DNA of 6,496 nt from Chloroflexota bacterium (lineage in GTDB: Bacteria > Chloroflexota > Chloroflexia > QHBQ01 > JADMIH01): contig JADMIH010000205.1 in NCBI GenBank assembly GCA_015478675.1, forward strand, positions 1-6,496, in the 5' to 3' direction. The notes below the pieces were generated by a model. It saw only the letters and a program-made list of their open reading frames with translations. It did not search any database and had not been told where the DNA came from. Of this stretch, positions 1-5,266 are shown piece after piece (position 1 is the stretch's first letter; each line of letters starts with the position of its first letter). Both the position numbers and the translations under genes were made by a program.

Positions 1-489
1 AGCAACTCAGCCAACTTCAACGACACACCCACAGGCCAGAGCTTCGAGGACGTGCCGCCGGGCAGCACCTTCTACATATACATAGAGCGGATGACCTCTC
101 GCGGCGTTATGAGCGGCTATTCATGCGGCGGAGTAGGCGAGCCTTGCAACCCGCCCGCCAACCGGCCTTACTTCAGGCCGAATGCAAACGCCACACGAGG
201 GCAAATCTCCAAGATCATAAGCAACGCGGCCAACCTCGATGAATCGCATGTGAGCCAGACCTTCCAGGACGTAGCGCCCGATAGCCCTTTCTATATCTAC
301 ATCGAGAGGTTGGCGTCGCGGGGTATCATGGGCGGCTATTCGTGTGGTGCAGTGCCCCAGGAGCCTTGCGTGGCCCCGGGCAACCTGCCCTACTTCAGGC
401 CGGGCAACACCGCCACCAGAGGGCAGGTCGCCAAGATAGACACCAACACCTTCTATCCGAGCTGCGCTACCGCAAAGCCATCTCGCTAA
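1..489 (+). CDS. C-terminal part of a surface or secreted protein with SLH-like repeats (5' end outside window)
   Basis: The frame is open from base 1 to the TAA at 487-489, giving 162 residues of a longer protein; no start codon is needed inside the window. Two repeats about 73 residues apart (DNA from about 40 and 259) each read [ST]F-x-DV, FYIYIER, SRG[VI]M-x-GYSCG, EPC, PYFRP, then TRGQ-x-[AS]KI. This order (F-x-DV, aromatic helix, RGI-x-GY, F-x-P, TR-x-x) is that of S-layer homology modules, which bind secondary cell-wall polymers or surface layers. Each repeat carries a Cys pair seven to eight residues apart, and the tail has one more Cys, so disulfides after export are plausible. The second repeat ends in a short non-repeat tail, so this is the true C-terminus. 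The N-terminal cargo domain is unseen, and the surface role is inferred from the repeats alone. Confidence 0.82.
   Translation, partial: SNSANFNDTPTGQSFEDVPPGSTFYIYIERMTSRGVMSGYSCGGVGEPCNPPANRPYFRPNANATRGQISKIISNAANLDESHVSQTFQDVAPDSPFYIYIERLASRGIMGGYSCGAVPQEPCVAPGNLPYFRPGNTATRGQVAKIDTNTFYPSCATAKPSR
40..445 (+). repeat. Two tandem SLH-like coding repeats
   Basis: Unit 1 starts at about 40 and unit 2 at about 259, so the period is 219 bp (73 codons). The protein motifs FYIYIER, GYSCG and PYFRP recur at matching places, while the DNA has diverged at many third positions. The repeats are therefore old and kept at protein level rather than a recent duplication. Confidence 0.75.
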
Positions 490-551
490 CCTGATGTAGC
501 TTCGCAATGATAGCTCGTGAGTGAGCAATACGGGCCAATAGAGTATCGGGG

Positions 552-587
552 GAAGACGTAGCTTGGGGCTACGTCTTCTCTTTCTTT
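552..587 (+). terminator. Intrinsic terminator after the SLH-repeat gene
   Basis: A perfect 11-bp inverted repeat (GAAGACGTAGC at 552-562 with GCTACGTCTTC at 568-578) encloses a 5-nt loop and runs into a T-rich tract (TCTTTCTTT region to 587). It lies 63 bp after the stop codon, which fits Rho-independent termination separating the upstream gene from the next promoter. Confidence 0.85.
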
Positions 588-603
588 GGGCGGGGAAAAA
601 GCC

Positions 604-631
604 TTGCCCTCGACTTTCCATATGTTATAAT
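604..631 (+). promoter_or_regulatory. Sigma70-type promoter for the dedA-led gene run
   Basis: A perfect TATAAT -10 box at 626-631 lies 16 bp after a TTGCCC -35-like box at 604-609. It sits just after the terminator and about 86 bp before the first start codon, which implies a leader of about 80 nt. The -10 match is strong and the -35 is partial. Confidence 0.65.
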
Positions 632-706
632 ATTTGCCAGTGCGCCCTTTGCAGGCATCGGGTAATGTAGCAGCATCATTGTAGGCATGTCAGGGTGAAT
701 ATATCC

Positions 707-715
707 GGGAGGTGG
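707..715 (+). promoter_or_regulatory. Shine-Dalgarno site that decides the DedA start
   Basis: GGGAGGTGG spans 707-715. GGAGG (708-712) lies 5 nt before TTG 718, but it overlaps the alternative in-frame GTG at 712. Translation therefore most likely begins at the TTG. Confidence 0.6.
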
Positions 716-717
716 CT

Positions 718-1368
718 TTGGGTTTCCTGAACGGGCTGGAAAATAGCTTGTGGGATTTTCTGGCGAGTTTCTACCATACAGCAGGCTGGTTCGGCGTCGT
801 CGTCATGATGACTATAGAGAGCGCCAGCATACCCCTGCCCAGCGAGGTAATAATGCCGCTGGCGGGTGACTATCTTATCCGGCAAACGGGCGCAGGCTGG
901 CTGGGCATCCTTGAAGCGGGCATCTTCGGCGCGCTTGGCTGCACCATAGGCTCTACCATCGCCTACTGGGTCGGCGCCCTCGGCGGCAGGCCGCTCATCG
1001 AGAAATATGGTAAATATATACTCATCAACAAGCGCCATCTTGCTACGGCGGATCGCTGGTTCGAGAAATATGGAGAAGCAACCGCCTTCTTCTCTCGCTT
1101 GCTGCCTGTTATTCGCACATTCATCTCTTTCCCGGCCGGTGTGGCGCGCATGAACTTCGGCAAGTTCATACTCTATACCTTCCTCGGGTCGTTCCCCTGG
1201 TCGGCAGGGCTGGCGTGGGCGGGGGCAACCTGGCCGCCACGTGATATACGCGAAGCACTACGCCCTCTCGACATACCGATAGCCCTCATGATTGTGGCGC
1301 TTATCGTCTGGTTTGTGATCCGCAGCCTGCGGAGTCGCAAAACGGACGAGCTAGCAGGCGAGGCATAG
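718..1368 (+). CDS. DedA-family integral membrane protein
   Basis: The 216-residue product has the DedA/SNARE-associated (VTT) domain layout. DedA proteins sit in the inner membrane and act as lipid flippases or proton-motive-force-linked transporters; the substrate here is unknown. Visible signatures are ESASIPLPSE (residues 34-43, acidic re-entrant region), the Gly-rich segment GALGCTIGS to GALGG (71-90), FSRLLPVIRTFISFPAG (125-141, with R127 and R133), GSFPWS (157-162) and a final hydrophobic helix (about 186-202) followed by basic residues. TTG 718 was chosen over GTG 712 because of the Shine-Dalgarno position; a stop at 682 bars a longer form. The stop codon lies 5 bp before the next start, so the two genes are probably co-translated. 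One oddity: residues 168-178 lack the usual G-x-x-LG-x-x-W spacing (see findings). Family assignment is firm, substrate open. Confidence 0.9.
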   Translation: MGFLNGLENSLWDFLASFYHTAGWFGVVVMMTIESASIPLPSEVIMPLAGDYLIRQTGAGWLGILEAGIFGALGCTIGSTIAYWVGALGGRPLIEKYGKYILINKRHLATADRWFEKYGEATAFFSRLLPVIRTFISFPAGVARMNFGKFILYTFLGSFPWSAGLAWAGATWPPRDIREALRPLDIPIALMIVALIVWFVIRSLRSRKTDELAGEA

Positions 1369-1373
1369 AAGCC

Positions 1374-2387
1374 TTGCTTGACACCGTTGCCCAGCGTAAT
1401 GCCCTCCTAGCCACCATAGAGAAGGCGCGCAACTCCTCCCTGATCGCATATGTCTTGCACGACAACGCGATGATCGGCGACGACGGCATCCCTCAGCTTT
1501 ACGACAAGCTGCACGCGCTCGGCAAGCGCGACAGGATAGACCTCCTCCTATCGGCGCGTGGAGGAGTAAGCGAAGTCTGCTGGCGAGTGCTCACCATCAT
1601 CCGCGAATATTGCGACCACCTGGGCGTGATAGTCGGCACGCGCTTGCAGGGGGCGGGCGCGCTCCTGGCGCTGGGCGCGGACGAGATAGTCATGGGCCCC
1701 CTCTCCGAGCTTGGCGGTGTAGAGGCAGTTCGCAAGCACCCACTGGCACCTCATGATGAGACTGACCAGCCGTTGCCACTCTCTCTGAGCGAGATAAAGG
1801 GTCTGCTAGGCTTTCTGGCGGAAGCGAGCGCCGGAGAAGCCCCACAGAAAGCCAAAGCTCAGGCCGGAGCCTCGCGGCCTCTATCTCCTGAGCTACTAAG
1901 CACCCTTTTCGAGTATGTACACCCTCTCGTTATAGCCCACCTGCAACAGACCGACTCCCTATCGCGGGAGGTCACCCGCAAGGCTTTGCTCATGCACATG
2001 AGCGCGGAAGATGAAGGGCAGATTGCTCGCCTCGTTGACCTTTTCAATGGAGGCTTCCACTCGCCTATGTATACTGTCGGGCGCGCAGAGCTTATCGAGA
2101 CCGGCCTGCCTGTGACTGAGGCCAGCGGCGAGCTATGGAGCCAGATATGGGGCTTGCTACAGCTTTACAACGCCACCATATACAACGACCGCCCCGATCC
2201 CACCGCCCCCGGCGCTCTTTTCCGCTACGTGTGCCTCATCGAGAGCATAGGCCGCTCCACCGGCCTGAGGCAGAGCTTCACCCAGGGCGAAGGACATGAG
2301 CGAGTGCTGCAAATCCGCTGGGAAACAGCCCTGCGAGGCCCCGGCCCCGGACCTTCCATGGGACCGGGAGGGCTGTCGAACAATTAA
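1374..2387 (+). CDS. SDH-family Clp/crotonase-fold protein, probable catalytically altered proteinase homologue
   Basis: The 337-residue protein resembles the serine dehydrogenase proteinase (SDH) family, relatives of SppA and ClpP. Residues 23-34 form the first core strand. DLLLSARGG (56-64) matches the family's strand plus [PR]GG oxyanion loop. GVIVGTR (84-90) and GADEIVMGPLSELGG (101-115) match the segments around the active site, and HPLVIAHLQQT with SLSREV (183-200) and RAELIETGLPV (237-247) match the C-terminal half. Where family members have S-A-G-T, this protein has G93-A-G-A, so the nucleophilic serine seems lost. It ends in a Gly/Pro-rich tail (322-333). TTG 1374 is the only reasonable start that keeps the first strand; ATG 1470 would remove it. 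AGGCGAGGC upstream is a weak ribosome site, and coupling to dedA (5 bp gap) may help. A pseudoprotease or scaffold role is inference. Confidence 0.75.
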   Translation: MLDTVAQRNALLATIEKARNSSLIAYVLHDNAMIGDDGIPQLYDKLHALGKRDRIDLLLSARGGVSEVCWRVLTIIREYCDHLGVIVGTRLQGAGALLALGADEIVMGPLSELGGVEAVRKHPLAPHDETDQPLPLSLSEIKGLLGFLAEASAGEAPQKAKAQAGASRPLSPELLSTLFEYVHPLVIAHLQQTDSLSREVTRKALLMHMSAEDEGQIARLVDLFNGGFHSPMYTVGRAELIETGLPVTEASGELWSQIWGLLQLYNATIYNDRPDPTAPGALFRYVCLIESIGRSTGLRQSFTQGEGHERVLQIRWETALRGPGPGPSMGPGGLSNN

Positions 2388-2442
2388 GTTATGAATTAGT
2401 AATTGTGAATTATGAGTTCACGTTAGCTCAATTCATAATTAG
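2388..2442 (+). repeat. AT-rich degenerate heptanucleotide repeat with an inverted copy
   Basis: Four adjacent 7-mers at 2390-2417 read TATGAAT, TAGTAAT, TGTGAAT, TATGAGT. An inverted copy follows at 2427-2440. AATTGTGAATTATGAG (2401-2416) pairs with CTCAATTCATAATT (2427-2440) with one mismatch and a 2-nt bulge, and TTATGAATT (2389-2397) can pair perfectly with AATTCATAA (2430-2438), so alternative hairpins are possible. The block is far more AT-rich than the flanking genes. There is no T tract, so it is not a classical terminator. CATAAT (2434-2439) could act as a -10 box, but no good -35 is present. Confidence 0.6.
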
Positions 2443-2463
2443 GCCAAAGGTCGGGGGTGTGCA

Positions 2464-3159
2464 TTGAGGGATAGCCGCATACAGTCTGTTGGTGAAGAGC
2501 TTGTGAAAGAGCTTGAGGTGAAGAATGCGGCGCGGGAGCGTGCGCTTTCCAGCAGCAGGGCTACTATACGCAACTGCGCGCACTCTATTCGCGCTTCTCA
2601 CCGTGGAGACTTGCCGGACGCTCTCGAACTCCTCAGGGCGGCGGGCGAAATGGTCACCGCTACTCGCACCGACCTCATCTCCTCTCACCCAGGCATCTAC
2701 TGGGCAGGTTATGTTCAGGACGCTCAGAAAGAGTATGCTGAAGCCAATATTACCTATGCGGTTATCGCGGATAAGCCTATCCCCAGCGCAGACGAGCTAC
2801 AGGTCGAGCCTGCTGCTTACCTGAACGGTCTGGGCGAGGCTGCGGGCGAGATGCGCCGCTATGTGCTCGACATCATCCGTCACGGCGAGAGCGAGAAGTG
2901 TGAGCGCGTGCTCGACATAATGGAAGATATATACTCGCTACTTGTCACTGTGGACTTCCCTGACGCGATCACTGACGGCCTGCGACGCACAACCGACCTG
3001 GTGCGCGGCGTCTTAGAGCGCACGAGGGGCGACATCACTTTCGCCATACAGCAGCACCGCCTTACGGAAGCCCTCTCGAAGGCAGGCATTTCAGGCCTGT
3101 CACTCCAGACGGAATCTACTCACGATGAGGCCGGCCCAGGTGCGGCTAATGAAGCCTAG
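2464..3159 (+). CDS. Translin-family protein (COG2178-type, predicted nucleic-acid-binding or nuclease)
   Basis: The 231-residue, nearly all-helical protein matches the translin/TRAX family. Landmarks are RERALSSSRATIRNCAHSIRASHRGD (first helices, 24-49), HPGIYWAGYVQDAQKEYAEA (75-94), YLNGLGEAAGEMRR (119-132), ERVLDIMEDIYSLL (147-160), the [VL]DFPDA loop (163-168) and LRRTTDLVRGVLERTRGD (173-190). Eukaryotic translin and TRAX form C3PO, which binds and cuts RNA; archaeal homologues also form octamers. E90 and E93 in EYAEA align by eye with the acidic motif that supplies TRAX active-site glutamates, and D178 may be a further acidic ligand, so nuclease activity is possible. TTG 2464 is the first in-frame start after a TAG at 2440 and follows GGGGGTG (2453-2459). 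The 3' end overlaps the next gene. Some relatives carry a misleading haloacid dehalogenase label. Confidence 0.85.
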   Translation: MRDSRIQSVGEELVKELEVKNAARERALSSSRATIRNCAHSIRASHRGDLPDALELLRAAGEMVTATRTDLISSHPGIYWAGYVQDAQKEYAEANITYAVIADKPIPSADELQVEPAAYLNGLGEAAGEMRRYVLDIIRHGESEKCERVLDIMEDIYSLLVTVDFPDAITDGLRRTTDLVRGVLERTRGDITFAIQQHRLTEALSKAGISGLSLQTESTHDEAGPGAANEA

Positions 3160-3451
3160 CAGCCGAGATGGCAGAGGGAGGCGGCCCGTCGCGGGTACGC
3201 CAACTCGCGTTATCAGGGCGAGCGAGGTCGGCGAATACTCCTACTGCTCTCGCGCATGGTGGTACAAACATGTAGTCAAACTGGCAGCGCCTGATACCGC
3301 AAATAGTGACCGCCTGGTCTCAGGGATAGAGGCTCACGCTCGACACGGCAGGTCGGTAGCCCACGCTGCTACCTTGCGCCGTGTAGCGTTTGCGCTGGCG
3401 ATTTGCGGCCTGGCTATCCTGGCCCTCACCTTTATCCTGATGCGAAGGTGA
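3149..3451 (+). CDS. Small membrane-anchored protein with Cas4-like N-terminal motif
   Basis: The 100-residue product has a basic N-terminus, then RASEVGEYSYCSRAWWYKHV (about 23-42) and GIEAHARHG (59-67), then one hydrophobic helix (about 79-97) ending in two arginines. The S-E-[VL]-x(3)-Y-x-[YF]-C-x-R-x-[WY]-[WY] plus G-x(3)-H pattern is how Cas4 and related PD-(D/E)XK nucleases begin. The catalytic D/E-x-K core and the C-terminal cysteine cluster are absent, so no nuclease activity is predicted. ATG 3149 is preferred because AGGTG (3138-3142) lies 6 nt upstream; the alternative in-frame ATG 3125 has only a distant GGAA and would add 8 residues. Either start lies inside the translin gene (overlap 11 or 35 bp), which suggests translational coupling. 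The function is unknown; the Cas4 resemblance is by motif only. Confidence 0.7.
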   Translation: MKPSSRDGRGRRPVAGTPTRVIRASEVGEYSYCSRAWWYKHVVKLAAPDTANSDRLVSGIEAHARHGRSVAHAATLRRVAFALAICGLAILALTFILMRR

Positions 3452-3484
3452 AGGGTGGTGAGTATTGTGTACGCGTTTCTTCTT

Positions 3485-3493
3485 AAGGAGGAG
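3485..3493 (+). promoter_or_regulatory. Strong Shine-Dalgarno site for the DinB-family gene
   Basis: AAGGAGGAG lies just before ATG 3498, with 6 nt from GGAGG to the start. It selects the ATG over an in-frame TTG-type start at 3465. It is the same nonamer found before the degV-type gene and is much stronger than the sites of the preceding genes. Confidence 0.8.
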
Positions 3494-3497
3494 AATT

Positions 3498-4025
3498 ATG
3501 TTACAGCCTGAGCAAGGTGATGCAAGTGTGCTGGTCGAGTTGTTCCACCACAATGTCTGGGCTAACCTCAAGTTACTTGACTTTTGCGAAGGGTTAGCTG
3601 ATGAGCAACTTGATACTACAGCGGTTGGCACCTATGGCTCTATACGCGATACTCTGCTGCACATAATAGGCTCAGAAGTAAGCTATGTGCATCGCGTCAA
3701 CGGCAAGCTTCCAGGTGGGCCGCCTCCAAGGGATCACTTCCCAGGTTTTGAGGTGCTAAAAGATTCTGCGCGGTGGGCAGGCGAAGAATTGCTACAGTTG
3801 GCTTTATCTGCACGTGCGGACACAATAGTCCGGCAGCGTCCGCCACGAATGAGCATACAATACAAGCTCGCAGGTCTTATGACCCAGGCTATCAACCACT
3901 CAACCGAGCACCGGACGCAAGTATCAACCATCCTAACTCAGACCGGCCTGGAGCCCCCCGAAATGAGCGGCTGGCAGTACATGGATGAGGTAGGCGAGCT
4001 ACAGGAGATAGCGGAAACACCGTAG
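3498..4025 (+). CDS. DinB-family (DinB/YfiT-fold) putative metalloprotein
   Basis: The 175-residue protein fits the usual length and four-helix-bundle pattern of DinB/DUF664 proteins. The N-terminus LVELFHHNVWANLKLLDFC (12-30) is the typical first helix with the [HY]-N-x-W-[AT]-N signature. The three expected metal-ligand histidines are visible: H55 in DTLLHII, and H134 and H138 in NHSTEHRTQV. Family members bind a divalent metal; some are thiol-dependent transferases or hydrolases and the founding Bacillus gene is DNA-damage-inducible, but most have no known substrate. The start is ATG 3498 because of the strong upstream AAGGAGGAG. It lies 46 bp after the small membrane-protein gene and 75 bp before the degV-type gene, with no visible terminator between. 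The substrate cannot be inferred. Confidence 0.88.
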   Translation: MLQPEQGDASVLVELFHHNVWANLKLLDFCEGLADEQLDTTAVGTYGSIRDTLLHIIGSEVSYVHRVNGKLPGGPPPRDHFPGFEVLKDSARWAGEELLQLALSARADTIVRQRPPRMSIQYKLAGLMTQAINHSTEHRTQVSTILTQTGLEPPEMSGWQYMDEVGELQEIAETP

Positions 4026-4086
4026 CGGGAAGCTAAATAGGCGTCGCGCCCCACATACAGCATCCCTTCGTTCTCACAATTGGCTC

Positions 4087-4095
4087 AAGGAGGAG
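4087..4095 (+). promoter_or_regulatory. Strong Shine-Dalgarno site for the DegV-family gene
   Basis: AAGGAGGAG precedes ATG 4101, with 7 nt from GGAGG to the start. It favours the ATG over the in-frame TTG at 4080, which has no comparable site. Confidence 0.8.
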
Positions 4096-4100
4096 ACAAT

Positions 4101-4964
4101 ATGGGTAGAATAGCTTTTGTCACCGACAGCACCGCAGGATTGCCCGCCGACCAGGTAGAAAAGTACAAGGTGAGCGTGGTGCCCTTGCAGGTTATCTTTG
4201 GCAGCGAGGCGTTCCGAGATGGCATAGACATAAGCCAGGATGACTTCCTTGCGCGGCTGAAATCAGCTAAAACCCTCCCCACCACATCTCAGCCCGCGGT
4301 GAGCGACTTTGAGCAGACTTACAGAGAAGAGTTGGACGACCCTGACGTAGATAGCATCATTTCTGTGCATATATCCTCCAAGTTGAGCGGCACATATAGC
4401 GCGGCAACGCAGGCCGCCGAGCGTGTTAGTGCGAGCGGCGCGAAGAAGATAACGGTGGTAGACAGCCTATCAGCCTACATGGGCGAAGGATTGATGGTGA
4501 TAGACGGGGCGCGTGCTGCTCAGGAGGGCAAGAGCCACGATGAGGTGGTGAGCTTTATACAGTCGATGGTGCCGAAGATGCAGGTGCTCTTACTGGTAGA
4601 TACGCTGGAATACTTGCAGAAGGGCGGGCGGATAGGCGGAGCGCAGGCTTTCATGGGCACTATGCTCAACATCAAGCCGATAATCGAGGTGAAGGATGGC
4701 GCGTTAGAGCCGTTGGAAAAAGCACGCACCAGACGCCGCGCTATGGAACGCCTGGTAGAGATAGGAGCCGAGCAGCTAGGCGGCAGAGCGTGCCAGATAG
4801 CGGTCGGCAACGCCCAGGCCGAAGAGGACGCAAAGACCCTCAGCCGCATGGTCCACGAGAAGATGAATGTAGTAGAAGAGTTCAGCAGCGAGCTAGGCCC
4901 GGTAATCTGCAAGCACACAGGCCCGGGTGTGCTGGGCTTTGTTTACTATCCGATCGAAGTATAG
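4101..4964 (+). CDS. DegV-family fatty-acid-binding protein (FakB-like)
   Basis: The 287-residue protein is a full-length DegV-family member. Signatures in order are FVTDSTAGLP (6-15), VVPLQVIFG (26-34), LPTTSQPAVSDF (59-70), SVHISSKLSGTYSAA (88-102), VVDSLSAYMGEG (119-130), LVDTLEYLQKGGRIGG (165-180), LNIKPII (189-195) and GPVICKHTGPGVLG (266-279). These proteins bind one fatty acid between two alpha/beta domains; FakB members present exogenous fatty acids to the kinase FakA for entry into phospholipid synthesis. The Ser/Thr residues of the TTSQP and KLSGTY loops are the usual carboxylate-binding positions. No FakA (DAK2-type kinase) gene is in this window, so a partner must lie elsewhere, if it exists. 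The start is ATG 4101 by its strong ribosome site. It is the last gene of the plus-strand run. Confidence 0.92.
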   Translation: MGRIAFVTDSTAGLPADQVEKYKVSVVPLQVIFGSEAFRDGIDISQDDFLARLKSAKTLPTTSQPAVSDFEQTYREELDDPDVDSIISVHISSKLSGTYSAATQAAERVSASGAKKITVVDSLSAYMGEGLMVIDGARAAQEGKSHDEVVSFIQSMVPKMQVLLLVDTLEYLQKGGRIGGAQAFMGTMLNIKPIIEVKDGALEPLEKARTRRRAMERLVEIGAEQLGGRACQIAVGNAQAEEDAKTLSRMVHEKMNVVEEFSSELGPVICKHTGPGVLGFVYYPIEV

Positions 4965-5266
4965 GTGAAGATTCCCAGGTAACAGTAGTAGCTTAACTTT
5001 GAGTTGAGCCAGCCCTCTGATGGCTTTCTAAAAAGAGCCTCAGTAGCAGATAGGCTATTTCGTGGAAGTAATAGATAGTAAAGGGGCAAAGGCAGCAGAC
5101 AATGTGCCTACAAGGTAAGGTGCTGCTTTAGCCACTCTTACTCCATTGGCATCACTCTTCAGTGACTTGGACTAACTTGCCTCTTCAGGCGCACCTGAAC
5201 AGTTACCGCAAAGGAAAAGGCCCGCAAACTAGCAGACCCTTTCCTTTGCGCCATTACTCTTTACAG
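4965..5266. other. 302-bp intergenic region between convergent genes
   Basis: No credible open reading frame or tRNA was seen. The region holds several hairpins: a weak 5-bp stem (AGCCA 5007-5011 with TGGCT 5021-5025, then TTTCT) that may end the degV-side transcript; a bulged stem of about 9 bp (5088-5097 with 5121-5129); a perfect 6-bp stem TTCAGG/CCTGAA (5184-5199); and a long stem at 5207-5250. Base composition is lower in GC than the genes. A small RNA or decayed element is possible, but nothing proves either. Confidence 0.5.
5207..5250 (-). terminator. Probable (possibly bidirectional) hairpin terminator for the regulator gene
   Basis: CGCAAAGGAAA (5207-5217) pairs perfectly over 11 bp with TTTCCTTTGCG (5240-5250). 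After one mismatch, two more G-C pairs follow, and a 16-nt loop closes the stem. It lies 16 bp past the regulator stop codon on the minus strand. Neither side has a long T run, so termination strength is uncertain, but the place between convergent genes fits. Confidence 0.6.

Noticed and set aside
121..621. 166-codon open frame on the minus strand
   Set aside because: It lies antisense to the SLH-repeat gene and crosses its terminator; the product has no recognisable domain and the plus-strand frame shows clear family motifs.
665..670. ATG immediately followed by TAG in the dedA leader, a possible start-stop element
   Set aside because: No Shine-Dalgarno sequence precedes it; a 6-bp match is expected by chance.
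650..688. Near-direct repeat TGCAGGCAT / TGTAGGCAT in the dedA leader
   Set aside because: Nine bases with one mismatch and only two copies; too weak to call an operator or repeat.
3149..3451. A CRISPR-Cas locus, suggested by the Cas4-like motif
   Set aside because: No repeat-spacer array and no cas1, cas2 or effector gene is present; the protein lacks the nuclease core.
4520..4918. 132-codon open frame on the minus strand
   Set aside because: It is fully antisense to the well-conserved DegV-family gene, and its Ser/Pro/Arg-rich product is typical of shadow frames.
5007..5030. Hairpin AGCCA/TGGCT as a terminator of the degV-side transcript
   Set aside because: The stem is only 5 bp and the T tract is short and broken; noted under the intergenic region but not called as a terminator.
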